Shown: in pieces, positions 34,389 through 43,606 of the stretch
How the letters are laid out: every line of letters starts with the position of its first letter
Position numbering within the stretch: position 1 is the first letter of the stretch
Source: Bacillus benzoevorans
GTDB taxonomy: Bacteria; Bacillota; Bacilli; Bacillales; Cytobacillaceae
Length of the DNA stretch: 64,000 nucleotides
Reading direction: 5' to 3'
Assembly (NCBI RefSeq): GCF_014207535.1
Contig: NZ_JACHGK010000007.1
Coordinates: forward strand, 62,001-126,000
Made by a program: the position numbers and the translations under genes
The notes under the pieces: generated by a model
The model's input: only the letters and a program-made list of their open reading frames with translations
What the model was told of the DNA's origin: nothing
The model's database searches: none

Positions 34389-34898
34389 TCAAACGGGTAT
34401 CCTCTCATGAACCACTGTTGTATCAGCAAATAAATCATGAACTCCTTGTTTTTTCGGTAAAAATCCAACCACAAAATACAAAACAAGGATCGTTCCGGAT
34501 ATAAAGCGGCCAATCCATTCCCGAAATAATACCGTGGACCAGTTTAGTTTTGTATCATTCAGCGTCTTCACCTTTAAGCCGAATACCATTTTCCCTAATG
34601 TTTGTCCAAGGAATTTAGTCATCAAAATAAAATAGGCATAAAAGATGATCGCTGTAACAATCGAGATTGGTGCAAACATGCTGGCTTTATTCAGCGGCAG
34701 ATCCATTAGCCGGAATACAGGATACACAAGAATTCCGTTGATACTGGCGATCACCACAAGATCCAGCAAATAGGCCCAAAATCGGATCCAAAAACCAGCA
34801 TAATTCGGCTCTATTGGATGAACTTCAGCGCTATTTTCCTGAAAATGGTCCGCATTATTCTGCCCTGTTTTTTCAAATTCCTGTTTTTCTCTGTCCAT
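34389..34898 (-). CDS. yteJ: RDD family membrane protein YteJ
   Basis: A 169-residue protein with an RDD domain. The ATG at 34898 follows AGGAGGTG at 7 nt, so a GTG three codons upstream is not used. A polar N-terminus (about 1-35) is followed by three hydrophobic segments near 40-62 (FWIRFWAYLLDLVVIAS), 77-97 and 128-150. The RDD-type Arg/Asp are in WIRFWAYLLDL, and GQTLGKMVFGLKV is the second family motif. Function unknown. It starts 3 bp after sppA ends in the outer frame, so the two form an operon; the B. subtilis sppA-yteJ pair is linked to envelope stress and lantibiotic resistance. Confidence 0.85.
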   Translation of the reverse strand: MDREKQEFEKTGQNNADHFQENSAEVHPIEPNYAGFWIRFWAYLLDLVVIASINGILVYPVFRLMDLPLNKASMFAPISIVTAIIFYAYFILMTKFLGQTLGKMVFGLKVKTLNDTKLNWSTVLFREWIGRFISGTILVLYFVVGFLPKKQGVHDLFADTTVVHERIPV

Positions 34899-34910
34899 TA
34901 TTTCCACCTC

Positions 34911-35924
34911 CTATTCTGCATACAGATACATCATCCTTGGTGAATTCTGATTTGATAGTAGCTGCAACACACCCGCAAGTTCAAAATCATCCTGACCCAG
35001 AAGATTTCGTGCCGACATGCTGAATAGGGAACCCAGTCCCAAGTTACTTGAATATTGAACAACTTGAGCATCTTCCAATTTCTTATCCTTTTTCAATGCG
35101 GCGAGTGCATCTTCAAAATAGCCGTATTCGTCAATTAAATTTAATTGCTTTGCCTGCCGTCCGTCATATACTCTGCCATCTGCTATTTTTCGTACTTCTT
35201 CTTCAGGAATGCCGCGTCCTTCTGAAATCACTTTCACAAAACCATCATAGGAGTGATTAATCATGTCCTGCAAAATATTTCTTTCCGCTTCTGTCATTTC
35301 CCGATATGGACTGCCGATATCTTTAAACTCACCCGATTTAATCGTATCGAACTTCACACCATATTTTTCAGCAAGACCTGAGAGATTCATCCCCTGCATA
35401 ATCACGCCAAGCGATCCGGTTAATGTTTCCGGGCTGGCAAAGATTTTGTCTGCCGGTGCAGATATGTAGTAGCCGCCTGATGCCGCCATCGTACCCATTG
35501 AGATATAGACCGGTTTCTTTGCCTCTTTTTGGATTTCAACAATTTTATCGTGAATTTCAGCACTCTCCACTACACCGCCGCCGGGAGTGTTCACTTTCAC
35601 GATAATCCCTTTTACAGTTGAATCCTCTTTGGCCTGATTTAAATTCTTCATAAATGTCCGATGATGATAGCCGGCTGTCTGGAAAAACGGTGATGCCTCA
35701 CCCGTATCTTGAATCGTACCGTTCAAATCAATAACCGCAATTCTTTCCATCATATTTCCTTCTTCGATGACCTCTTCTGCCATCAATCCGCTCGCCGGAT
35801 TCATGAATTCTTCCATTGCCGTTTGAAAATCTTTACTTAGAAATGTGGTCATCGTATTAATGGCAACGGAGAAAAAAAACAATACAGCGGCAATTCCCAA
35901 AGCCGCCCATCTTTTCCCATTCAT
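34911..35924 (-). CDS. sppA: Signal peptide peptidase SppA
   Basis: Membrane-anchored serine protease that degrades remnant signal peptides. The 337-residue short form has one transmembrane segment (about 7-27) and an S49 ClpP-like domain (about 60-290). The catalytic Ser lies in GTMAASGGYYISAPADKI (about 150) and the catalytic Lys in SGEFKDIGSPYREM (about 202), the Ser/Lys dyad of the SppA family. ATG start with GGAGATG upstream. It precedes yteJ in a two-gene operon. Confidence 0.94.
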   Translation of the reverse strand: MNGKRWAALGIAAVLFFFSVAINTMTTFLSKDFQTAMEEFMNPASGLMAEEVIEEGNMMERIAVIDLNGTIQDTGEASPFFQTAGYHHRTFMKNLNQAKEDSTVKGIIVKVNTPGGGVVESAEIHDKIVEIQKEAKKPVYISMGTMAASGGYYISAPADKIFASPETLTGSLGVIMQGMNLSGLAEKYGVKFDTIKSGEFKDIGSPYREMTEAERNILQDMINHSYDGFVKVISEGRGIPEEEVRKIADGRVYDGRQAKQLNLIDEYGYFEDALAALKKDKKLEDAQVVQYSSNLGLGSLFSMSARNLLGQDDFELAGVLQLLSNQNSPRMMYLYAE

Positions 35925-36069
35925 TTCTTCATCTCCTTTATTTTACAGTCTACTTCTTATACGGATAATCTGCCCATTTGTTTCAAAAACCTCAATTATT
36001 TGTGAAGAAAAGCCGAAATCATGCTTAACCCCCCTGTTTTAAAGTAATATAAGAGGAGGAGGGATAAAA

Positions 36070-36870
36070 ATGAGTGCACACAGTCATATTTTCTTTTATC
36101 ATAGAGAATTACCGGAGCTAAAAAATCAATTTATTTCGCTCATTAACCAGACGAATCAGCATCATTTTAACGTTGTTGATGATAGTAAAAATGCGAATAT
36201 TATCATAAGTATCGGGAGTGATGGTGACTTCCTGCAGGCTGTAAGGAGCACAGGATTCCGTCAAGACTGCTTATATATTGGGATATCTACCGGAGGGAAA
36301 ATAAGTCTGTACAACGATTTTCTATTTGAGGATGCCGATCAATTTCTGGATGCACTCTCTTTAGAGCAATTGGAGGTTCGCAGCTATCCGGTGCTGGAGG
36401 TTTCGATAGACCAAGGCACTTCCTATTATTGTTTAAATGAATTCAGCATTCAATCAGCGATCGTGAAAACATTTGTCATGGATATCTTTATCGATGACTT
36501 ACATTTAGAAACGTTCAGAGGAGACGGAGTGATTGTCTCTACACCATCAGGCAGTACGGGCTATAATAAATCGGTACACGGAGCCCTCCTGGATCCAATG
36601 ATTCCCTGCATCCAAGTAATTGAATTAGCTTCAATCAATAATAATCAATACCGCACACTCGGTAATCCGTTTATTTTAAGTGCGAACAGGGTACTAAGAT
36701 TAAAAATCGTAAAAGAAGGAAATGAATTTCCCATTATGGCCATGGATAACGAGGCACTTAGTATCCGCCATGTCGAAAATATTGAAATAAAACTAAGCAA
36801 CAGGAAAATTAAAACATTAAAAACCGATGATAACTCATTTTGGCATAAGGTAAAACGGACATTTCTGTAA
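36070..36870 (+). CDS. nadK2: NAD kinase 2
   Basis: Phosphorylates NAD to NADP; Firmicutes carry two paralogues and this is the ytdI type by length (266 residues) and locus. The NAD-binding motif STPSGSTGYNKSVHGALL lies near 157-174 and NEFSIQS near 122. The first motif, normally GGDGT, reads IGSDGDFLQAV (about 51-61): the Asp is kept but the second Gly and the Thr are replaced. ATG with GAGGAGGAGGG upstream. It diverges from sppA. Confidence 0.88.
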   Translation: MSAHSHIFFYHRELPELKNQFISLINQTNQHHFNVVDDSKNANIIISIGSDGDFLQAVRSTGFRQDCLYIGISTGGKISLYNDFLFEDADQFLDALSLEQLEVRSYPVLEVSIDQGTSYYCLNEFSIQSAIVKTFVMDIFIDDLHLETFRGDGVIVSTPSGSTGYNKSVHGALLDPMIPCIQVIELASINNNQYRTLGNPFILSANRVLRLKIVKEGNEFPIMAMDNEALSIRHVENIEIKLSNRKIKTLKTDDNSFWHKVKRTFL

Positions 36871-36875
36871 ATTAA

Positions 36876-36907
36876 AGCGAGGATACCCCTTTTGAGATAT
36901 CCTCGCT
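36876..36907. terminator. Bidirectional terminator between nadK2 and ytcI
   Basis: Perfect 10-bp arms AGCGAGGATA / TATCCTCGCT between convergent genes; T-tracts are weak. Confidence 0.65.
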
Positions 36908-36913
36908 GATTTC

Positions 36914-38500
36914 TTAGTTCGCGCTATTCAATTCCAACTCTTTATTCCTTAATTCCACACGGCGGATTTTTCCTGAATTTGTTTTTGGCAGCTGCTGCAC
37001 AAATTCAATTTTCCGCGGGTATTTATAAGGAGCGGTCATTTCTTTCACATGTCTTTGCAGTATCTTTACTAAATCCGAAAGGTCTTCCTGTATGTCATCT
37101 TTCAGCACAATAAAGGCTTTGACAACATTGCCGCGAACCTTATCTGGACTAGCTACAACCGCACATTCCTTTACATATGGATGTTTAACAAGAGCATCCT
37201 CTACCTCAAACGGTCCAATGGTATACCCGGAACTGATAATGATATCATCACTGCGTCCTTCAAACCAGAAATAGCCTTCTTCATCTTTCTTAGCCCTGTC
37301 TCCCGTAACATAGTAGCCGCCTCGGTATTGGTCGGCTGTTCTTTCCGGATCTTTATAATACTCTTTAAATAATGCCGGTGTATCACGATGAACCGCAATG
37401 TCTCCTACTTCGCCCACAGCGCATGGCTCGCCCGATTCATTAATGATTTCAACCCGGTTACCCGGAGTCGGTTTCCCCATAGAACCTGGTTTTAAATCAA
37501 TATCCTTTGTAATACCGACTAAAAGTGTATTTTCAGTTTGACCGTAGCCATCCCGGACTTTAAGATTAAATTTATTATAGAATATATCGATGACTTCACG
37601 GTTTAACGGTTCGCCGGCAGATACAGCACTGTGAAGGGAAGAAAGATCGTACTGCTCCAGATGCTCAACCTTTGCCATTAAACGATATTCAGTCGGTGTA
37701 CAACAGAGAACATTTACTTGATATTTTTTAAGTAAATGTAAATATATTTCCGGTTCAAATTTCCCCTGATAGGAAAGACCAGTGGCACCTGATCCTAATA
37801 CAGCTAAAAACGGGCTCCAAATCCACTTCATCCATCCCGGACCTGCTGTAGCCCATACGATATCTCCTTCATTGATGCAAAGCCAGTTCGGTGCGGCTGT
37901 ACGCAAATGAGCATATGCCCAGGCATGTGTATGAACAACCGCTTTTGGATTTCCTGTTGTACCAGATGTATAAGATAAAAAGGCCATATCGCTGCTGACC
38001 GTATCTGCAATGGACAATTCCCCCGAAGCTTGCTGAGCTTGTTCTTCTAAATGGATCCAGCCCGCACAATCCCGGCCAGTGACAAATTTTAAAATGTGAT
38101 CCATTTCTGCAATAGGCTCAAATTCACTGATATATGGATAATAGCTGATGACAGCTTTTACTTCACCATGTAAAATTCTATATTGAAGATCCTTTGTCCG
38201 AAGCATTTCAGAGCTTGGGATGACAACCAGACCCATTTTTAATGCAGCTAAGTATACTTGATAGGCTTCAACTAACCGGGGAATAATGATGAGAACGACA
38301 TCCCCTTTTTTTAAGCCCTTCTCTAAAAATACATTTCCCATTTGATTAGCTGCAGTCATTAAAGCTTTATAGGTTAATTCTTTTGTTTCACCATCTTGAT
38401 TCTCCCATTTAACGGCAATTTTTCCGTCATGATTAGCAAAACGTTCAATTTCCGAAACAAGATTATATTGTAACGGAGCAATTAAATCTTCTCGTTTCAT
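36914..38500 (-). CDS. ytcI: Acyl-CoA synthetase (AMP-forming), YtcI/MbcS type
   Basis: Adenylate-forming enzyme that activates a carboxylic acid to its CoA thioester. The 528-residue protein has the ANL fold: P-loop SYTSGTTGNPKAVVH near 176-190, DGYGQTENTLLVG near 317, YVTGDRAKKDEEGYFWFEGR near 397-416, and the catalytic C-terminal Lys in KTNSGKIRRVELR near 511. At 528 residues it is shorter than acetyl-CoA synthetases and is nearer the medium- and branched-chain group (MbcS); the acid used cannot be read from sequence. Locus equals B. subtilis ytcI, before sspA. Confidence 0.85.
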   Translation of the reverse strand: MKREDLIAPLQYNLVSEIERFANHDGKIAVKWENQDGETKELTYKALMTAANQMGNVFLEKGLKKGDVVLIIIPRLVEAYQVYLAALKMGLVVIPSSEMLRTKDLQYRILHGEVKAVISYYPYISEFEPIAEMDHILKFVTGRDCAGWIHLEEQAQQASGELSIADTVSSDMAFLSYTSGTTGNPKAVVHTHAWAYAHLRTAAPNWLCINEGDIVWATAGPGWMKWIWSPFLAVLGSGATGLSYQGKFEPEIYLHLLKKYQVNVLCCTPTEYRLMAKVEHLEQYDLSSLHSAVSAGEPLNREVIDIFYNKFNLKVRDGYGQTENTLLVGITKDIDLKPGSMGKPTPGNRVEIINESGEPCAVGEVGDIAVHRDTPALFKEYYKDPERTADQYRGGYYVTGDRAKKDEEGYFWFEGRSDDIIISSGYTIGPFEVEDALVKHPYVKECAVVASPDKVRGNVVKAFIVLKDDIQEDLSDLVKILQRHVKEMTAPYKYPRKIEFVQQLPKTNSGKIRRVELRNKELELNSAN

Positions 38501-38634
38501 GTTTTTCGCCTCCAGATCATCTGTTTTACATCATACCACAAATTTCATCAAATCATATAGAAAATTTTTTCACCAGTTATTATGAGTAAGTACTAATTTT
38601 TATCGTTTTCGATGATCTTTAAGCAAGGAAATTT

Positions 38635-38666
38635 GAAAAAGGAGCGGGAATAGACCCGCTCCTTGT
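38635..38666 (-). terminator. sspA terminator
   Basis: Perfect 8-bp GC arms GGAGCGGG / CCCGCTCC, extended by A/T pairs, with T5 on the minus strand. Confidence 0.85.
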
Positions 38667-38688
38667 AGCCATCAGTATTCACTTTTTA

Positions 38689-38883
38689 TTATCGAGTAAA
38701 ACCACCCATTTGTTGTTCAGCCATTTGCACTAAACGCTTTGTAATTTCACCACCGACAGATCCGTTTGCACGTGATGTTGTGTCAGCGCCAAGGTTTACA
38801 CCGAACTCTGAAGCAATTTCGTATTTCATTTGATCTAGAGCCTGCTGTACACCAGGAACTACTAAATTATTTGAATTTGGCAT
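38689..38883 (-). CDS. sspA: Alpha/beta-type small acid-soluble spore protein
   Basis: DNA-coating protein of the spore core that protects DNA from UV and heat and is degraded on germination. The ATG at 38883 follows AAGGAGGTGAAAATCAC, a near-perfect ribosome binding site, so the 64-residue form is chosen over an upstream in-frame start 14 codons earlier. The germination protease site reads EIASEFGV (about residues 24-31), and the two conserved DNA-binding stretches are LDQMKYEIASEFGVNLGAD and GSVGGEITKRLVQMAEQQ. Confidence 0.95.
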   Translation of the reverse strand: MPNSNNLVVPGVQQALDQMKYEIASEFGVNLGADTTSRANGSVGGEITKRLVQMAEQQMGGFTR

Positions 38884-39009
38884 GTGATTTTCACCTCCTT
38901 GTGAGTATAGATTGTGTAAAATCACATGCCTTCATACAACAGCAACACTGGTAATTGTTCACAAAATTTTAACAAAAAAACACATATTTAACGATTAATT
39001 TACAATTTA

Positions 39010-40215
39010 TTAGAAAAGCTCTTCAAACTCATTCGATAATTGTGTTTCCGGTTTAATGAGAATCGTCTCTGTTTGTTCCACAGCCTTTTGTATATATGGC
39101 GCAAAATCAAAAAAGCTTTCATAACGGATCACTTTTTCCCGTTTCGGCTTTGTTTTTGGTGAAGGCGGAACAAATATGGTACAGCAATCCTCAAATGGCC
39201 GGTTGGATATTTCAAATGTATCAATTTCTTCTGCCATTTTAATAATTTCAGGCTTATCCATCATAATTAATGGCCGTAAAATAGGGGTATTGGTCACTTC
39301 ATTAATCGCATACATACTTTCCAGTGTCTGGCTCGCTACCTGCCCCAAGCTTTCACCCGTGATAATAGCCAATGCCTCTTGTTTTTCTCTGAGGGCATCG
39401 GTAATCCGGAGCATCATTCTTCTCGTTGCCGTCATCGTATAATTCTCCGGGATCTGCTTATGAATTAATTGTTGAATTTCAGTAAATGGAACAATATGCA
39501 AACGGAAATGGCCATTCCTTTCTGAAAGTTTAGCGGCGATATCCAACACCTTTTGTTTGGCACGTTCACTCGTAAACGGCGGGCTAAAGAAGTGAACACC
39601 TTCTACTTCTAATCCCCGTTTCAGCGAAAGATATCCGGCGACCGGGCTGTCAATACCGCCAGAAAGCATCAGCATCGCTTTTCCGCTTGAACCAGCCGGC
39701 AGACCTCCTGCTCCCTGAATGGTTTCACAAAAAAGGTAAGCAGCCTCTGTGCGAATTTCAATTTGCAAATTGATATCCGGTTTTTTTACATTAACCTTTA
39801 TATTTGGGACATTTTGTAAAATGTGACCGCCGAGTGTATGGTTCATTTCATCTGTATCCATAAAAAAGGTTTTGTCGGCACGTTTTGTTGTAATTTTAAA
39901 GCTGTTTCCTTCCTGGTACACTTGTTTGAAAAGCTTTAATGCCGTAGCTTTTATTTCTTCTATTTCTTTTCCAGTTTTAATCACTGGACTAAAGGACTGA
40001 ATTCCGAAAACCCTCTTTAACCGATCAACCATATCCCGGCCGTTTTCCCCATTTAAAAGAATGTACATCCTGTCTCTTGTACTTTTTATTCGGATATTCG
40101 AAAAATCATGTAAAGCGTAGCGGATGTTTCTTCCTAATTTTTCAACAAAAGCATGCCGGTTTCTGCCTTTGGTTGACATTTCTCCATAGCGAATCAATAT
40201 TCGATCGTAGTTCAT
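39010..40215 (-). CDS. thiI: tRNA 4-thiouridine synthase ThiI
   Basis: Adenylates tRNA uridine 8 and transfers sulfur to give 4-thiouridine; also linked to thiamine thiazole synthesis. The 401-residue protein has N-terminal ferredoxin-like and THUMP domains (about 1-170) and a PP-loop ATPase (about 180-395) with LMLSGGIDSPVAGY near 182. FEDCCTIFVPPSP near 343 supplies Cys residues. It lacks the rhodanese domain of the E. coli enzyme, so the adjacent cysteine desulfurase probably hands over sulfur directly. It starts 1 nt after the iscS-type stop codon. Confidence 0.95.
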   Translation of the reverse strand: MNYDRILIRYGEMSTKGRNRHAFVEKLGRNIRYALHDFSNIRIKSTRDRMYILLNGENGRDMVDRLKRVFGIQSFSPVIKTGKEIEEIKATALKLFKQVYQEGNSFKITTKRADKTFFMDTDEMNHTLGGHILQNVPNIKVNVKKPDINLQIEIRTEAAYLFCETIQGAGGLPAGSSGKAMLMLSGGIDSPVAGYLSLKRGLEVEGVHFFSPPFTSERAKQKVLDIAAKLSERNGHFRLHIVPFTEIQQLIHKQIPENYTMTATRRMMLRITDALREKQEALAIITGESLGQVASQTLESMYAINEVTNTPILRPLIMMDKPEIIKMAEEIDTFEISNRPFEDCCTIFVPPSPKTKPKREKVIRYESFFDFAPYIQKAVEQTETILIKPETQLSNEFEELF

Positions 40216-40216
40216 G

Positions 40217-41359
40217 TTATTTCATTACCTTTCTTAATGCTGCTACTGTTTCTGCAATAGCTGCTATTACTTTTTCCACTTCTTCTAACGTATTGTCATA
40301 GGACAGGCTTAAGCGAATCGCACTGCCGGCAATCTCTTTTGAAACTCCCATAGCCGTCAGAGTACTGCTTACTGTTTTTTGTTTGGAAGAACAGGCTGAT
40401 GTAGTTGAAACGTATATATCTTTATCCTCCAGTGCATGCACGACTACTTCTGATTTCATATGGGGAATCGAAATATTTAGTATATGAGGAGCGGCAATCT
40501 GATCCGGAGTATTTACGACAACTCCATCCAAATTCTTGAGCCTGTTTCTTAAGGTTTTAGAAATATTGGATAAGTGCTCTTTTTTATGTTCCATTTTTTC
40601 AGTGATTAAGCGGAGCGCTTTTGCCATACTCACAGCGCCTGCGACATTTTCTGTTCCGCTGCGCAGCTTTCCTTCCTGATTACCTCCTGAAAGGATTGGC
40701 TCTAATTGAACTCCTTCTCTGATGTATAGGATCCCCATTCCCTTTAAACCATGGATTTTATGAGCGGATATAGTACAGAGATCAATATGGTTTTGATAAA
40801 GCGGGAGCGGGACCTTCCCCATCCCCTGCACATGATCCACATGAAAGATGATTTTGGGGTAATTTTGCAGCAGTTCGCCAATTTCTTTAATAGGCTGAAT
40901 CGTACCCACTTCATTATTTACATGCATAACGGACACAAGAATGGTATCCGGACGTATCGCCCGTTCAATATCCCCGGCATTCACTCTTCCATTGGCATCA
41001 ACAGGGATATAGGTAACATCAAACCCGCGATTCTCCAATTGTTTAAACGGCTCCCTTACGGATGGATGTTCAATTTCCGTTGTGATCAAATGGTTTCCCC
41101 TGTTTTTATAAAAAGAAGCGGTCCCTTTAACGGCTAAATTATTTCCTTCTGTCCCGCCTGAAGTAAAGATAATTTCACTGTTTTTAACAGAAAGTAGCTT
41201 AGCAGCCTGGGCTCTGGCCTGACTCAATAGTTTCTCGGCCTGTCCGCCAAAACCGTGCAAGGAGGATGGATTCGCATAATACTCAGAAGATACCTTTACA
41301 AACGAATCAATCACCTCTTGAAACGGCTTAGTTGTTGCACTGTTATCAAAATAAATCAT
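40217..41359 (-). CDS. nifZ: Cysteine desulfurase (NifZ/IscS-like, ThiI partner)
   Basis: PLP enzyme that takes sulfur from cysteine; in B. subtilis NifZ supplies ThiI for tRNA thiolation. The ATG at 41359 follows AGGGAGAA and gives MIYFDNSATT; the longer frame upstream lacks a ribosome binding site. The 380-residue protein has PLP motifs VMHVNNEVGTIQPI and DHVQGMGKVPL, the Schiff-base Lys in CTISAHKIHGLKGMG near 200, and the catalytic Cys loop TSACSSKQKTVS near 325. It is joined to thiI with a 1-nt gap. Confidence 0.93.
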   Translation of the reverse strand: MIYFDNSATTKPFQEVIDSFVKVSSEYYANPSSLHGFGGQAEKLLSQARAQAAKLLSVKNSEIIFTSGGTEGNNLAVKGTASFYKNRGNHLITTEIEHPSVREPFKQLENRGFDVTYIPVDANGRVNAGDIERAIRPDTILVSVMHVNNEVGTIQPIKEIGELLQNYPKIIFHVDHVQGMGKVPLPLYQNHIDLCTISAHKIHGLKGMGILYIREGVQLEPILSGGNQEGKLRSGTENVAGAVSMAKALRLITEKMEHKKEHLSNISKTLRNRLKNLDGVVVNTPDQIAAPHILNISIPHMKSEVVVHALEDKDIYVSTTSACSSKQKTVSSTLTAMGVSKEIAGSAIRLSLSYDNTLEEVEKVIAAIAETVAALRKVMK

Positions 41360-41480
41360 TCTTTTCTCCCTGCCTTTGCTTCCGATGCTCACTAAAAGTA
41401 AATGGTAACACAATCACGCGATTTTGAAAAATAGCGACTGGCATTCTTCACTATTTCCTTTCTGGATAACAGAAAGCAAA

Positions 41481-41582
41481 AAGAGGATGACACTTGGCAA
41501 GGATGGAAGTCCCTCTAAAGACACATCAGAATCCTGATCATGTGTTCAAGGCGGGAGCCTGTCCTTTATGTGTCAGCCTCTT
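41481..41582 (-). terminator. Long branched hairpin after ezrA
   Basis: 13-nt arms (41481-41493 and 41570-41582, one mismatch) enclose 76 nt with at least one inner hairpin (ACACATCAG-AATC-CTGAT-c-ATGTGT, 41521-41545). On the minus strand it begins 1 nt after the ezrA stop and ends in T5, so it can terminate ezrA; its size is unusual for a terminator. Confidence 0.55.
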
Positions 41583-41583
41583 A

Positions 41584-43263
41584 TTATAATAGTACTTCTA
41601 TTTTCTCTAGTGCGCCTGGTTCTATTTCCTCGATGGATGCTGCTGCCTGTTCCAGCGCTTCCTTATAATTAAAGCTGCGGAAAGAAATTTCTGCTTCAAT
41701 TAATCCTTTATTTACTGAAGGGTAGCGGCTGCGATATCGGTTTCCATATTGAATCACCTTTTCTACCAAAGCAGCGGTTTCAATCACTTCAGCTGTCATC
41801 GCCGTCACTTTTTCTGTCGTAAGAAGCGCTACCTCTAAATATTGCTGAACCATAGGAACATTCAAAGGTTTTCCTTCTAATTTAGTCATGACATTATTGA
41901 TGCTTTCTTGGGCATCTTCAATCAAATGTCTATAGACAAGTGGGACACCAGGAATATTGCTGTTCGATATCGTTCGGATAGATTCTGTCATTTGTTTATT
42001 CAGTTCCGCTACTTTTTCTCGTGCTGACAGCTCATCTTTTCTTAATGCATTCAATTTCTCTGATAAGGTATTTTGTTCTGCTGCGATATTTTCAATTGCT
42101 TCTTTTACCTCCAGCAGTTCATCATTCAAAAAGCTGTATGCTGCTGTATTTCCATTCACTTTATGTTCAAGAAGCTCAAACCGTCTAAACATCTCCTCAA
42201 CACGTTTTTCTATTTTTTCCGTTGATTTAATATCAACCTCTTCAAGCTGATAACTTTGTTGAATTTGTTTCATTTCCCTTTTTAAATTATGATTGTCCTC
42301 TTTTGCTCTACGAAGCATGGCTAAAATCTCTTTGTCTGTGTGTCCAATCTTTTGCCTTGAAATGACTTCATTTTCGAGTAAATCATATAGTTCATCAATG
42401 GTCTCTTTCCACTCATTGATTCGTTCTGACACACCTTCCAAATCGGCCGTCTCAACCTGGATTAAACAGGTCTCCAGTTCACCCGCGATCTTTTCTGTTT
42501 TTTCCTCCATTTGGATATGATCAAGAATATACCCTTGAGTGAGCATTTCCTGATACCCTTCCTTCAATTCAGACAACTGGAAAGGAATCGTCGAATGACA
42601 CTCAACGAGCAGATCAGGAATTAAATCCATATCACTTTTTATCTTTTCTAAGATTCCCTTTATCGTCAAAACGACTTCACGGGCATCTAAATAATTTCCT
42701 TCTGCGGTTTTTTCATTAAATTGGGTGAATTTCCCTGTCACTTCATTCAATCTTTCTTCGAGAAACTTTTCAGATTTACCAAATGAATGGCGGTGAGCCA
42801 AGAGTATTTTTTTACTTTCACGATAAATTTCCTTCAACTCTTCGGTTTCCGTGCGGTTTTTCTCCTCACTGCCGACAAGTTCATTTAATTCGCTTAAAAT
42901 GGTTGTAATCTTTTCGTCTGTTTCAGTCAGAACCTTTTCGATCTCCATTTGTACTGCTTTCGCTTTTTTAAAACGATATCTATCAATATACTCTTCGGCA
43001 TCAAACAAGAGTTCTTCTAAATCCGGCAGTTTGGCTGTAATAATTTCATCCCAGTCATGACGCCATTTCTCAAAGCGTACTTCTGTTTGTCCATTCATAT
43101 TTAATTGTTTTACTTTTTGCATTTCTTCTATTACAGGACGGGAATTAATCTCTAATTTCCATTTTTCCAGTCTATCAGATTCTTTATAGTATTTTTTTTT
43201 CATAAAATACCCGGTAAGGAATATACCAAAAAACAAAGATATTCCTCCAATGATGTATTCCAT
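41584..43263 (-). CDS. ezrA: Septation ring formation regulator EzrA
   Basis: Membrane-anchored inhibitor of FtsZ ring assembly that keeps septa at midcell. The ATG at 43263 follows a GGGGGC site and gives MEYIIGGISLFFGIFLTGYF, an N-terminal transmembrane segment at residues 2-20 with the rest in the cytoplasm. The 559-residue protein is almost entirely coiled coil (spectrin-like repeats), rich in Glu and Lys, as expected. The C-terminal RYPSVNKGLIEAEISFRSFN segment is typical of the family. B. subtilis has braB between nifZ and ezrA; it is absent here. Confidence 0.95.
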   Translation of the reverse strand: MEYIIGGISLFFGIFLTGYFMKKKYYKESDRLEKWKLEINSRPVIEEMQKVKQLNMNGQTEVRFEKWRHDWDEIITAKLPDLEELLFDAEEYIDRYRFKKAKAVQMEIEKVLTETDEKITTILSELNELVGSEEKNRTETEELKEIYRESKKILLAHRHSFGKSEKFLEERLNEVTGKFTQFNEKTAEGNYLDAREVVLTIKGILEKIKSDMDLIPDLLVECHSTIPFQLSELKEGYQEMLTQGYILDHIQMEEKTEKIAGELETCLIQVETADLEGVSERINEWKETIDELYDLLENEVISRQKIGHTDKEILAMLRRAKEDNHNLKREMKQIQQSYQLEEVDIKSTEKIEKRVEEMFRRFELLEHKVNGNTAAYSFLNDELLEVKEAIENIAAEQNTLSEKLNALRKDELSAREKVAELNKQMTESIRTISNSNIPGVPLVYRHLIEDAQESINNVMTKLEGKPLNVPMVQQYLEVALLTTEKVTAMTAEVIETAALVEKVIQYGNRYRSRYPSVNKGLIEAEISFRSFNYKEALEQAAASIEEIEPGALEKIEVLL

Positions 43264-43606
43264 TATAAGCCCCCTGTTCTTTATCGAGCCAGTCCATTGT
43301 TTTATATTCAAATAAAGATTTAAGTTTGTTTCATTAATGGTTTCACTTTATAATGATTCATTCTTCTCCCTTCAATGCCAATTACAATTTGACTAAGGTG
43401 TTCTAGTACAGATGTTGACTGTTTCAAGCAAAAGAAGGATTCATATTCTTTTTAATGCTTTTATGATACCATGTAAACGATGATTTTTGACTAATAAATT
43501 CGATTTTTTATCGAATTAATCAAATATTCCTTTAGACCTAATTTGAGGGTTAAAATAATTCATTTCATTTATATTATTCTAAATCGTTTTTTTGGGGGAT
43601 TTTGTT

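Noticed and set aside
43592..43606. TTG start five codons before hisJ ATG
   Set aside because: The TTG overlaps the GGGGGAT ribosome binding site that serves the ATG at 43607.
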